From contig CAVIKO010000004.1 of the NCBI GenBank assembly GCA_963643035.1, positions 1 to 64,000 on the forward strand: DNA of 64,000 nucleotides. Reading direction: 5' to 3'. The translations under genes were made by a program, and so were the position numbers. The notes under the pieces were generated by a model. It worked only from the letters and a program-made list of their open reading frames with translations, did no database searches and was not told where the DNA came from. The DNA is from UMGS1696 sp963643035 (lineage in GTDB: Bacteria > Bacillota > Clostridia > Oscillospirales > CAG-272). This document shows positions 1-7,684 of this stretch, piece by piece; the stretch's first letter is position 1; each line of letters starts with the position of its first letter.

Positions 1-303
1 ATATTATACCCGGCGGAGGATAAAAATTCAAGGAAAGAATTTTGAATTTTTTGATGCAAGCAGTCACGATTTCCGAAAAACATGGTGAAAACTGCCAATT
101 CTGTGCCGATGAAGAGGCGAGAATCCCATCTAATGCGCAGACGGGAACAGTGGCATTGCGATTTCGGCATAGCGCACTCGCGTAAAGCCGCCCGCAGAGT
201 TGCTCTTAGCGAAAAAAATCCGTATATCAACCCCATTATGCAAAAATCCGTATTCCCCGCGGCAAAAAAATTCTCATCAACAAAAAAAGTCAAAAAAAAT
301 TTA
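1..303. other. Intergenic region upstream of lexA; no convincing gene
   Basis: I see no gene with a good start and ribosome binding site here. Positions about 25-76 resemble a module of the dispersed repeat described at 19165, 29414 and 51518: they carry TTTTGAATTT, then TTTGATGCAA, and end in TTTCCGAAAAACAT, which recurs just before the start codon at 51601. An 87-codon open frame at 82-345 overlaps the lexA promoter and looks like chance. Confidence 0.5.
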
Positions 304-315
304 GAACAAGTGTTT
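304..315 (+). promoter_or_regulatory. LexA (SOS/DinR) box
   Basis: The sequence GAACAAGTGTTT fits the Gram-positive LexA operator core GAAC-RNRY-GTTY exactly. It overlaps the -35 element of the lexA promoter (313-318), so bound LexA would block polymerase. Autoregulation of lexA through such a box is established in Bacillus and relatives; its use here is inferred from position and sequence. Confidence 0.8.
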
Positions 316-341
316 ACATCTGGTGCAAAATGTGGTATACT
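313..341 (+). promoter_or_regulatory. lexA promoter
   Basis: A -35 element TTTACA (313-318) and a -10 element TATACT (336-341) are separated by 17 bases, with a TG extension before the -10. The predicted start near 348 leaves a leader of about 180 nt. That leader carries AAAACGCTGAT twice (about 411 and 438), a motif also seen at the ends of the dispersed repeats. Confidence 0.75.
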
Positions 342-526
342 ATAAATAAAAGGGGCTGTATGGTGGACGCATATGGCGAATACGCGATTGCAGCCGATCG
401 AACCGTTAAGAAAACGCTGATTTCAGCACATCCTTCAGAAAACGCTGATCCGGAATTATCTTGTGCAGAGAACCTATAATGCAGAACTTCCTTACATCAA
501 ATTCATGAGAAAATGGGGTAAATCCT

Positions 527-1141
527 ATGAACGCACTCACACCAAAGGAGCAGATGATTTTCGATTTCATCAAAACGAACCTCCGTACAAACGGCTATTC
601 TCCCTCCATCCGCGACATCCGCACCGCACTCAACATCAAGAGTACCTCCACGGTACACACCTATCTCGAACGGCTGGAACGCAAGGGTTACATCCATAAG
701 GAAAACGGTAAAAGCCGCACGCTGCGGATTGACGATGACAACGCGGTCAATCCGGAAATGTCGTCCGTGCGTGTGCCGATTGTGGGACGGGTTACCGCCG
801 GACAGCCGATCCTTGCTGTGGAAAATCTGGACGGCTATCTCTGCTATCCCGAGGGAGAGGGACATACCTATTCGTCCGATCTCTTTGCGCTGCGTGTCCG
901 CGGTACCAGTATGATCGAGGCAGGTATTTTAGATGGCGACATCGTGATCGTAGAGCGCACCCAGTCTGCGGAAAACGGCGAGATCGTGGTCGCGCTGGTG
1001 GACGATTCCGCGACGGTCAAGGAGTTCTATAAGGAAAACGGACACTACCGTCTCCAGCCCCGCAATTCCGCAATGGATCCGATTCTCGTGGAGGAGGTTG
1101 CCATTCTCGGAAGAGTGATCTCCAGCGTGCGGTATTATTGA
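527..1141 (+). CDS. lexA: LexA repressor, SOS regulator with S24 self-cleavage domain
   Basis: This is the transcriptional repressor of the SOS DNA-damage response; it self-cleaves when RecA filaments form. The 204-residue length is typical. The N-terminal winged helix-turn-helix covers about residues 1-65. The S24 peptidase domain follows, with the Ala91-Gly92 cleavage site in GRVTAGQP, the catalytic serine Ser128 in GTSM and the general-base lysine Lys165 in ATVKEF, so the protein should be cleavage-competent. The start is the ATG at 527, behind a modest GGGGTAAA ribosome binding site. A LexA box lies in its own promoter at 304. Identification is firm. Confidence 0.97.
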   Translation: MNALTPKEQMIFDFIKTNLRTNGYSPSIRDIRTALNIKSTSTVHTYLERLERKGYIHKENGKSRTLRIDDDNAVNPEMSSVRVPIVGRVTAGQPILAVENLDGYLCYPEGEGHTYSSDLFALRVRGTSMIEAGILDGDIVIVERTQSAENGEIVVALVDDSATVKEFYKENGHYRLQPRNSAMDPILVEEVAILGRVISSVRYY

Positions 1142-1227
1142 AAAACGCTGTACCGTTCAAACGTTCCGAATAAAAGCCCCGGTACCGTCCGGGAAAACCT
1201 ACATACAGAATAAAGGAGTACAGAACA

Positions 1228-1632
1228 ATGGCAAACGAAATCGTAAGCGGCATGGGTTTTCACCATATCGCACTGAAGGCGCGCAATTTTGAAGAGTCTC
1301 TAAAATTTTTCACAGAAGGACTCGGCATGAAGTTCTACACCATGTGGGGCGAGGGCGATGGCAGAATCGCGATGCTCGATATGGGAGACGGCTCTATTGT
1401 GGAACTGTTTGCAGGCGGTCCGGAGGAGGTCGACATGGGCAGATACATCCACTTTGCTATGAAGGTGGACGATGTGGAGGCTGCGTACAATACCGCAATC
1501 GCCGCCGGAGCCAAGCCGAAGACCGCACCGAAGGTGGTGCCGCTTGATTCCCATCCGGTGAAGCTGACCCTGAACTGCGCATTCGTATACGGACCGTCCG
1601 GAGAAGAACTGGAATTTTTCAAGATTCTGTGA
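1228..1632 (+). CDS. VOC/glyoxalase-fold metalloprotein
   Basis: This is a 134-residue vicinal-oxygen-chelate protein, the fold of glyoxalase I, dioxygenases and fosfomycin-resistance enzymes. Four candidate metal ligands sit where the family puts them: His13 in GFHHIAL, Glu59 in SIVELF, His75 in RYIHFAM and Glu129 in EELEFF. The sequence resembles the lactoylglutathione-lyase-like branch, but the substrate cannot be told from it. A strong AAAGGAG site precedes the ATG. The stop is 15 bases before the LsrG-like gene, so the two are probably cotranscribed. A role in detoxifying reactive carbonyls is only a guess. Confidence 0.85.
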   Translation: MANEIVSGMGFHHIALKARNFEESLKFFTEGLGMKFYTMWGEGDGRIAMLDMGDGSIVELFAGGPEEVDMGRYIHFAMKVDDVEAAYNTAIAAGAKPKTAPKVVPLDSHPVKLTLNCAFVYGPSGEELEFFKIL

Positions 1633-1647
1633 GCGGAGGGAAAAACA

Positions 1648-1941
1648 ATGATTGCAACTTTTGTAACCGTGGATGTAAAGCCCGAGTGCATCTCTGCATT
1701 CGTGGACGCTACCCGCTATAACCATGTCCATTCCCGCCGCGAGCCAGGAAACGTGCGTTTCGACGTGCTGCGCGACCGGAACGATCCGAACAAATTCTAC
1801 CTCTATGAGGTTTATGTGGACGAGGCTGCCGCCGCCGCGCACAAGGAAACGCATCATTATAAGGTATGGCGCGATGCTGTGGCACCGATGATGGCTACTC
1901 CGCGTTCCTCCGTCCATACCACGCCGATTGCCTTTGATTGA
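1648..1941 (+). CDS. LsrG/YgiN-like antibiotic-biosynthesis-monooxygenase-fold protein
   Basis: This 97-residue protein is one small ferredoxin-like ABM domain, a fold found in YgiN quinol monooxygenase and in LsrG, the isomerase that breaks down phosphorylated autoinducer-2. The pattern GNVRFDVLRD, then FYLYEVY, then the His-rich AAHKETHHYK closely follows LsrG. No other lsr gene (kinase, transporter, regulator) is in the window, so the true substrate is open. The ribosome binding site is GGAGGG. The gene overlaps the next one by 14 bases, which suggests translational coupling with the DNA glycosylase. Confidence 0.8.
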   Translation: MIATFVTVDVKPECISAFVDATRYNHVHSRREPGNVRFDVLRDRNDPNKFYLYEVYVDEAAAAAHKETHHYKVWRDAVAPMMATPRSSVHTTPIAFD

Positions 1942-2578
1942 ATCTGCACATCTGTGTGAACCGACGCTCTCACGCGCTTTCTATGAGACAAATGCAGTTG
2001 CCTCGGCAAATGCAATTGCCTTGGCGATATCCCTCCTCGGAAAACGGCTGTGGGCGGAAACGCCGTCCGGTACGCTTGCCGGAATCATTACGGAAACCGA
2101 GGCGTACTGCGGCGTGACGGATCGCGCCTCTCACGCGTATGGCGGACGGAGAACGGCGCGTACCGAAGCGATGTATCTCCCCGGCGGATACGTGTATGTA
2201 TATCGCATTTACGGTCTGTACGCGTGCTTGAACGTAACTGCTGCCCAGCGGGACGATCCGCAGGCGGTACTGATCCGTGCGATCCTGCCGAGCGACAATC
2301 TTCCGCTGTTCTATGCCAACTGGCGTGCGAATACCCGTTCGAAAAAGCCGACACCGCCGTCCGCTGAAAAGATGGCAAACGGGCCCGGCAAGGTGTGCAG
2401 CGTAATGGGGATCACCTGCGCGTGGAACGGTATATCGCTCACGGAGCCGACCGTGCCGAATCGGCTGTGGATTACGGACACGAGAAAAACACCGGATTAC
2501 ACGGCATCCCCGCGCATCGGCATCGATTACGCCGGAGAGGATCGCGACCGCCTGTGGCGGTTTACAATACGTGAATAA
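1928..2578 (+). CDS. mpg: DNA-3-methyladenine glycosylase, AAG/Mpg family
   Basis: This enzyme excises alkylated purines such as 3-methyladenine and hypoxanthine, starting base-excision repair. At 216 residues it has the usual size. Family motifs are clear: LLGKRL near the N-terminus, ITETEAYCG with the catalytic glutamate, RTEAMYLPGGYVYVY with the intercalating-Tyr segment, and NGPGKVCSVMGI near the C-terminus. I place the start at the TTG at 1928 because no ATG precedes the conserved FYETNA segment; this overlaps the upstream gene by 14 bases. Its position downstream of lexA fits a damage-repair theme, but no LexA box was seen directly before it. Confidence 0.93.
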   Translation: MPLIESAHLCEPTLSRAFYETNAVASANAIALAISLLGKRLWAETPSGTLAGIITETEAYCGVTDRASHAYGGRRTARTEAMYLPGGYVYVYRIYGLYACLNVTAAQRDDPQAVLIRAILPSDNLPLFYANWRANTRSKKPTPPSAEKMANGPGKVCSVMGITCAWNGISLTEPTVPNRLWITDTRKTPDYTASPRIGIDYAGEDRDRLWRFTIRE

Positions 2579-2873
2579 CGGAATCTGCCGGGGAAGCCAA
2601 CCGCCTACCCGGCTCTTTCGTTTGTATCCTGTAGTCCCAGGTGCGCCTTCTTTCACTGTCTGCTGTATAAAAACGCTGTGTTCACTGTGGTCATGACGTA
2701 ACTGGCACATACGCGATCCGCCACAGCACAACCGTGTCCGGCGCAGAAAAAGATAACGGGGGAAAACCATGACAGCACTCCTTCCTCTGTCGTTTTTTGA
2801 CGGATCAAACAAAAACAGCACGGCATTCCATTTGCATTCATAAAATGTTTACCGTATCAGCCGAGTGAACGGC
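2579..2873. other. Intergenic region; weak hairpin only
   Basis: A 6-bp stem GCCGGG/CCCGGC (2587-2613) with a 15-base loop is followed by TCTTTCGTTTG and may be a weak terminator for the glycosylase gene. Nothing else was recognised. A 62-codon minus-strand frame at 2653-2841 lacks supporting features. Confidence 0.4.
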
Positions 2874-2902
2874 TTGCATTTTTCGCGCGAATTCGGTATA
2901 CT
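2874..2902 (+). promoter_or_regulatory. Promoter of the phosphodiester glycosidase gene
   Basis: TTGCAT (2874-2879) and TATACT (2897-2902) are separated by 17 bases. Transcription would start near 2909. That makes the upstream in-frame ATG at 2914 unlikely as the start and supports the one at 3067. Confidence 0.7.
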
Positions 2903-3066
2903 ACTAACTTAATATGATCCGCGGCGTTTCCGAAAAAAGATGGCAGATGGGCAGATGGAGAATAGCGAATTTTCGCGATTTCGGGAACATTTCCGCCGTG
3001 AGAACGTCTTATCCCATTGAAAACGATCGAAGCAATATTGAGGGTACCGAATTGCAAGAATCCCGT

Positions 3067-4176
3067 ATGAAGAAAAAGAAGAATACTGCCATGCGTGCAT
3101 TTTCCGCCGTGATCTGCACGTTTACTGTTATGCTCACGGCACTTGTTTTATGCTTCTATATCCTTGTGGTGTGCGGTGCATCGCAAAGACTGCAAAACAT
3201 TTGGGTCTGTTCCGCCATGCGCACATTCTCCCATAAGTATTTGGCGACCATGTTCATCCCGGAGGAGACGATCAACCGGATCATAGCGGAGAATACCGTG
3301 GATGACTCAGAACACGATTCTATCATTCTAAACTTCCGCAAGGAGGAAACGGAAACGGTCGAAACGGAACCTTCGGAGGCGGATATGGATAAGGTGGAGA
3401 CGGAGAGCGCGGAGACGAAACCGCCGGAAACCACGCCGACTTATGAGGACGAAGGTTACAATCTCCTGGAGGACGGACTGTACCTGAAGGAGGTCAGCGG
3501 TTCGGGCTGGCGCGGATATGTGATGCTGATCGAGGAACCGATGCGCGTCAAGCTCGTCGATACGTCCAAACAGTATTCCTGCGGTGAAAATGTGATGACG
3601 ATGACGAAAAACAGCGGAGCGGTCGCGGGGATCAACGGCGGCGGCTTCCAGGACGGCGCGAACTACGACTCCAACGGCGGTATGCCCGCGGGACTGCTCA
3701 TTGAGAACAGCGAGCTGGTGTATCCCTATGTCGCGAACGACACAGATGTATATAATATGATTGGGATCAATTCCGACGGCGCGCTCGTTCTCCGCCATTG
3801 TACTGCGGAATGGGCGTTGACGAACAATATCGTCTCCTGTGTATCGTTTGCACCGTTTCTGGTCGTCAACGGCGAGGGCATGATCAAAAACGGTACCGGA
3901 GGCTGGGGCATTGCGCCGCGCACCGCCATTGGACAGCGGGAGACGGGGGAATTTCTTTTCCTCGTCATCGACGGTAGACAAGTGGATTGGAGCATCGGCT
4001 GTGACCTTGACGTGCTTCAGGAGGTTATGCTCGCGGAAGGTGCGGTCAATGCAGCAATGCTCGACGGCGGCAGTTCCACGGCGATGGTTTACAACGAAAC
4101 CTATATCAATAAGCCCTGTCTCGGTCACGAACGCTGGATCAACAATGCTTTTGTGGTTATGCCGAAGGCAGAGTGA
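3067..4176 (+). CDS. Membrane-anchored phosphodiester glycosidase (NAGPA domain)
   Basis: This 369-residue protein has a basic N-terminus (MKKKKN) and one transmembrane helix (about residues 13-35). An acidic Glu/Thr-rich linker (about 90-125) follows, then a C-terminal NAGPA domain. That domain contains the signature stretches GINGGGF, APFLVVNG, IAPRTAIGQ, FLVIDGRQ and AAMLDGGSST. The domain removes sugar caps from phosphodiesters (GlcNAc-1-phosphodiester glycosidase family); in bacteria it is often linked to cell-surface polysaccharide. The catalytic domain should face outside the membrane. The frame opens at 2914, but that lies only about 5 nt after the predicted transcription start. I therefore use the ATG at 3067, although its ribosome binding site is weak. 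It appears monocistronic, ending at the terminator at 4275. Confidence 0.85.
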   Translation: MKKKKNTAMRAFSAVICTFTVMLTALVLCFYILVVCGASQRLQNIWVCSAMRTFSHKYLATMFIPEETINRIIAENTVDDSEHDSIILNFRKEETETVETEPSEADMDKVETESAETKPPETTPTYEDEGYNLLEDGLYLKEVSGSGWRGYVMLIEEPMRVKLVDTSKQYSCGENVMTMTKNSGAVAGINGGGFQDGANYDSNGGMPAGLLIENSELVYPYVANDTDVYNMIGINSDGALVLRHCTAEWALTNNIVSCVSFAPFLVVNGEGMIKNGTGGWGIAPRTAIGQRETGEFLFLVIDGRQVDWSIGCDLDVLQEVMLAEGAVNAAMLDGGSSTAMVYNETYINKPCLGHERWINNAFVVMPKAE

Positions 4177-4274
4177 GAATAAAGTGCGGCTGATTGGTGG
4201 AGCGATCTGTCCCGCTCTCGAAAATTTCCTAAAAGAAAATTCTCCAAGGTATAGCTGCAACAGTCGAGCGACAC

Positions 4275-4324
4275 AAAAGAGAGAGCCATTCGCATCAATG
4301 CTGCGCTAAAGCTCTCTTTTTTGT
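4275..4324 (+). terminator. Rho-independent terminator after the phosphodiester glycosidase gene
   Basis: An arm AAAAGAGAGAGC (4275-4286) pairs with GCTCTCTTTT (4311-4320), with a loop of about 24 bases, and runs into TTGTTTTG. Confidence 0.75.
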
Positions 4325-4342
4325 TTTGTGCAAACTGTCCCC

Positions 4343-4371
4343 TTTACAAACCGCCGCACGTGTGGTATACT
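4343..4371 (+). promoter_or_regulatory. queT promoter
   Basis: TTTACA (4343-4348) and an extended -10 TGG-TATACT (TATACT at 4366-4371) are 17 bases apart. Transcription should start near 4378, at the beginning of the structured leader. Confidence 0.8.
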
Positions 4372-4377
4372 ATAGGT

Positions 4378-4476
4378 ACAAAGGTGGTCTTTGGCTGCCC
4401 TAATAGAAAGTGAGTTCGTAACCATCCTCACTGTTTCACCATGGTTACAATCGGTGAACAAATCAAAACTACGGAA
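4378..4476 (+). ncRNA. Candidate preQ1 riboswitch aptamer (class III-like) in the queT leader
   Basis: The leader of the queuosine-precursor transporter gene has strong pairing potential. GTAACCAT (4418-4425) pairs perfectly with ATGGTTAC (4441-4448). AGTGAG (4409-4414) pairs with CTCACT (4427-4432), which lies inside the loop of that hairpin, so the two form an H-type pseudoknot. TTCACC (4435-4440) can pair with GGTGAA (4453-4458). The 5' part contains TTTGGCTGCCCTAATA (4390-4405). Pseudoknotted aptamers ahead of queT are established for preQ1 riboswitches, and class III is known from Ruminococcaceae. The class assignment is inferred from context and architecture, not from a model search. 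Confidence 0.65.
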
Positions 4477-4511
4477 GAAACTGTGCTTTTGTTTTGTCGC
4501 GCAGTTTTTTT
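4477..4511 (+). terminator. Attenuator terminator in the queT leader
   Basis: AACTGTGC (4479-4486) pairs with GCGCAGTT (4499-4506) with one G-U pair. Seven T residues (4505-4511) follow, and the queT ribosome binding site GGAG comes about 8 bases later. A terminator between the aptamer and its gene implies transcriptional control, probably termination when ligand is bound. Confidence 0.8.
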
Positions 4512-4530
4512 GCATTTTGGAGAACAAAAC

Positions 4531-5049
4531 ATGAAAAACACCAAATTTATGCTCCAGGGAGCACTCATCGCCGCTTTGTACGTCGCACTGACCTTCGTTT
4601 CCGCCGCATTCGGCCTGGCATCCGGCGCTGTGCAGATTCGTCTGTCGGAGCTGTTATGCGTACTGCCTGTCTATACTTCCGCGGCGATTCCGGGACTGAC
4701 CATCGGCTGTTTCCTTGCCAATCTTCTCACCGGCAGCACTATATGGGATATTGTTTTCGGAACGCTGGCGACTTTCCTTGGTGTGCTTTGCGCCTGCCTG
4801 TTCCGTCGGATTCCATATCTCGCGCCGTTGCCTACAATTCTCGCAAACGGGATCATCATTCCGATTGTGTTGGTCGTATCGGGAATTGTGCCGGACAGTG
4901 CATATGTGTTTACCGTCGCAACTGTCACAGCAGGCGAAACTATTTCGTGCGGACTGTTCGGGATTTGTCTCGTCTGGTATCTGGAAAAACATGAACACAC
5001 GCGGCAGAGACTGTTCGGGGAGCTGCCTGCACGGGAAAGGAAAAAATAA
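4531..5049 (+). CDS. queT: QueT-family queuosine precursor transporter (ECF S-component-like)
   Basis: This 172-residue membrane protein is made almost entirely of hydrophobic helices (about five or six). It begins MKNTKFMLQGALIAALYVALT and contains QIRLSELLCVLPV, both typical of the QueT family. These proteins bind queuosine precursors (preQ1 or related) and work with a shared energy-coupling-factor module; no ECF ATPase or EcfT gene is in the window. The frame opens at 4441, but that would lie inside the structured leader. The ATG at 4531 has GGAG 9 bases upstream and matches the family N-terminus. The stop overlaps the Nudix start (TAATG). Confidence 0.92.
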   Translation: MKNTKFMLQGALIAALYVALTFVSAAFGLASGAVQIRLSELLCVLPVYTSAAIPGLTIGCFLANLLTGSTIWDIVFGTLATFLGVLCACLFRRIPYLAPLPTILANGIIIPIVLVVSGIVPDSAYVFTVATVTAGETISCGLFGICLVWYLEKHEHTRQRLFGELPARERKK

Positions 5050-5555
5050 TGCGCAACTCTACACTCGGCTATCTTGAAAGGGACGGCGCGTATCTGATGC
5101 TCCACCGTGTGAAAAAGAAAAACGATATCAACCATGACAAATGGATCGGTGTCGGCGGCGGATTTGAAGAGGGGGAATCGCCGGAGGAATGTATGCGCCG
5201 GGAAGCCTATGAGGAAACCGGACTGCGCCTTGGAAAGATCGCGTACCGGGGACTGGTAACGTTCGTATGCTATGCCAATGGGGAGAGGACGACGGAACAT
5301 ATGCATCTGTTCACTGCGTCCGATTTCACCGGGAACACCGATTTTTCCGGAGATCCGTGCGATGAGGGGATACTCGAATGGGTGCCGAAATCGGAGATCG
5401 AGGCTCTGCCGATCTGGGAGGGCGACCGGATTTTTCTCCGTCTGCTTGCGGCTGATGTGCCGTTTTTCACCCTGAAGCTTGTCTATTACGGCGACACGCT
5501 GACGGAAGTAAAGCTGAATGACACACCTTACCCGCTTACGAACGAAAGAGTATAA
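5049..5555 (+). CDS. Nudix hydrolase, MutT/MTH1-like
   Basis: This is a 168-residue Nudix hydrolase, probably an 8-oxo-dGTP diphosphatase that cleans the nucleotide pool. The Nudix box runs from GGGFEEGE to REAYEETGLRL (about residues 37-60), with the metal-binding REAYEE glutamates intact. The N-terminal MLHRVKKKNDINHDKWIG resembles MTH1-type enzymes. The start overlaps the queT stop by one base, so it should be translated by coupling from the same riboswitch-controlled mRNA. The pairing with queT has no obvious metabolic reason. A bidirectional terminator follows. Confidence 0.88.
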   Translation: MRNSTLGYLERDGAYLMLHRVKKKNDINHDKWIGVGGGFEEGESPEECMRREAYEETGLRLGKIAYRGLVTFVCYANGERTTEHMHLFTASDFTGNTDFSGDPCDEGILEWVPKSEIEALPIWEGDRIFLRLLAADVPFFTLKLVYYGDTLTEVKLNDTPYPLTNERV

Positions 5556-5564
5556 CAAAACGAA

Positions 5565-5611
5565 AAAAACCGCGCAGCTTCATCTTCACCGAGTGGGGCT
5601 GTGCGGTTTTT
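5565..5611. terminator. Bidirectional terminator between the Nudix and histidine kinase genes
   Basis: AAAAACCGCGCAGC (5565-5578) pairs with GCTGTGCGGTTTTT (5598-5611). A and T runs on both flanks suit the two convergent genes. Confidence 0.85.
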
Positions 5612-5623
5612 ACGTTTTTGTTC

Positions 5624-7684
5624 TTATTTCACTGCCGGAAATACGATGTCGCAGCGGAAGAGATCGCCGTCGCAGGTGACGCGGAATGTGCCATGCTGCA
5701 GTTCTACGAGACTCTTGGCGATATTCAGCCCGAGTCCGCTGCCCTCACTCGATCGGCTGGCGTCTCCTTTGACGAACCGCTCTGTCAAATCTTCTCCGTC
5801 CACGGACAGCGGCTCTCGGGAAATATTCTTTATACTGATGTACACGCGGCCATCATCCTCCGTTACCACCAGATAGACGCGGGTGCCAGGCAGCGCGTAT
5901 TTTGTGGCGTTGCTATAGAGATTTTCAAGCACCCGCCATAAGAGCCGACCGTCCACCATGGCATAGAGATCGTCCTCCGGGATCGTTTCGCGCACCTGTA
6001 AGCCCGCGGATTCCAGCCGTTCCTCGTATTCACCGAGCGATTGCCGCACGATCTGACAGAGACTGAGCCGCTCCGGATTGCACGGCAGATTTCCTGTCGT
6101 CGCCTTGGATGCCTCCACAAGATCCTCTGTCAGCTTTTTGAGCCGTGCGGATTGCCGCAGGAGGATTTCTGTGTATTCGCGCGCCTTGCCGGACAGTTCC
6201 TCCTTCGAGAGGAGATCGGCGTAGTTGATGATGGAGGTCAGCGGTGTTTTGATGTCGTGCGAGACGTTTGTGATCAGCTCAGTTTTGAAATGCTCGCTCT
6301 TCATTTTCTCCGCAATTGCCGTCTCCATGCCTGTGCTGATGGCATTGAGGTTTTCCGCTTGTTTCCGGAATACGGAGAGGAGATGGCGCGTGTCCGTCTT
6401 GTAGGATAGATTGCCGTGGGACAGCTCCTCGCCGGATTTCTGCAAAATGCGGATGGCGTAGGCAACGTAGAGACAGAGCGCATATACGCTGATGCAGCCA
6501 AACAGCAGAAGAAACGGGAACACGCCTCCGTCTGTATACGCGCCGATCGCGCAGAACAGCAGCGTCGCTCCGATCACCGGGACAGAGATTGCTGTACGCC
6601 ATGCAAACGGGATTATTCCGAAAAAGCGACACAGCCCCTCCCAGAGTATACGCAGCAGGGGAAGAAGCACTTTTGTCACGAGCCATGCGAGAATGGTAGA
6701 GGAGAGCAGCTGTCGTTTTTCAAGCTGAACAACCAGTGCGGAATAGACGAGGGTAAAGAGAAGCGGCAGGGCAAGCACGAGCAGCGCGAGGATCCCGATT
6801 GCCAACAGATCCGGCAGGCTTTCCCGGAATGAAACGGTGACCGCGTCCACGATGAAACCGCTGAAGAAAATCACAACTATGGCGATCACGCCAATGAGAT
6901 CAAGCGGAATGCGGGAGAGAGGCATCGCCGTTCCGTTTGTGGATGCGGAGAGCTGTCTGGTCAGAATCACGCCGAAAATGACGCACAGGATCGCCAGTCC
7001 CGCAAGCGCAAGAGGAAAAAAGTACCGCATCTCCGCGCAAAGGGAAACCGTATATTCCATGACGGTGAACAGGTCGATTACCCCGCGCTGCGGACAGTAG
7101 TATCCCTCAATCCGCCGTTCCTCCGTGACGCATAAGGTGATCGTTGGATCTAAGAGAATCTGCGGTGTTTTCCCCTCCTCGGAATCCGTATCGGACGGTG
7201 CGGCAGTGGTATCTTCCGTGTCGATAGACGGCTCCAGTTCGGAGGGCAATACATACGGCTCATTCAGAGGATAGGTGTAGCTGTATTCTGCGACAGTATC
7301 ATAGAACATTCCTTCCTCGTAATTGCCGGTCACATACACGGATTCACCGTCCTGTGCAATAAAGTAAATGCTGTAGCGGAAATTCGTGATCCCGCGGTAA
7401 TCGTCGGAGAGGGCGTAAAAATCCATACCGTTCAGATAGCAGTCGTAATCCTGCAAAACCTGCGCTGCCTTCTGCTGTGTGATCCGCTGCTTTTGGTACA
7501 CAATGGCGTCATCTGCAGTGTGGCTGTACAGTCCGAGCATCGCGGTGACGATCGTACCGGCTATGGAGAAGCACAGGAGCAGCAGCGTCAGGTAAAAGAT
7601 AATCTGCCACAGGACGGCGCTTTTTCGTTTTCCGCCGCCGATACCCGCGCTCTCTGGATTTTGTATGTTGCCTCTGCCGTTCAC
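5624..7684 (-). CDS. Multi-pass sensor histidine kinase
   Basis: This 686-residue sensor kinase has one N-terminal transmembrane helix (about residues 26-50), an extracytoplasmic segment of roughly 160 residues, then about five more helices (about 220-405). The cytoplasmic kinase core follows: the H-box SHDIKTPLTSI with the phospho-accepting His, the N-box NLYSNATKYA and the G-box GSGLGLNIAKSL. The unusually many helices between sensor and kinase may be a membrane-sensing module. The start is a GTG at 7684 that overlaps the regulator stop (GTGA) and is preceded by GGAGAGG. The pair acts as a two-component system; the signal is unknown. Confidence 0.92.
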   Translation of the reverse strand: MNGRGNIQNPESAGIGGGKRKSAVLWQIIFYLTLLLLCFSIAGTIVTAMLGLYSHTADDAIVYQKQRITQQKAAQVLQDYDCYLNGMDFYALSDDYRGITNFRYSIYFIAQDGESVYVTGNYEEGMFYDTVAEYSYTYPLNEPYVLPSELEPSIDTEDTTAAPSDTDSEEGKTPQILLDPTITLCVTEERRIEGYYCPQRGVIDLFTVMEYTVSLCAEMRYFFPLALAGLAILCVIFGVILTRQLSASTNGTAMPLSRIPLDLIGVIAIVVIFFSGFIVDAVTVSFRESLPDLLAIGILALLVLALPLLFTLVYSALVVQLEKRQLLSSTILAWLVTKVLLPLLRILWEGLCRFFGIIPFAWRTAISVPVIGATLLFCAIGAYTDGGVFPFLLLFGCISVYALCLYVAYAIRILQKSGEELSHGNLSYKTDTRHLLSVFRKQAENLNAISTGMETAIAEKMKSEHFKTELITNVSHDIKTPLTSIINYADLLSKEELSGKAREYTEILLRQSARLKKLTEDLVEASKATTGNLPCNPERLSLCQIVRQSLGEYEERLESAGLQVRETIPEDDLYAMVDGRLLWRVLENLYSNATKYALPGTRVYLVVTEDDGRVYISIKNISREPLSVDGEDLTERFVKGDASRSSEGSGLGLNIAKSLVELQHGTFRVTCDGDLFRCDIVFPAVK

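Noticed and set aside
82..345. 87-codon plus-strand frame upstream of lexA
   Set aside because: It runs across the lexA promoter and SOS box, has no Shine-Dalgarno site, and an Arg-rich composition of chance translation.
2653..2841. Small minus-strand hydrophobic protein
   Set aside because: The start lacks a ribosome binding site and no homologue is recognised; kept as intergenic.
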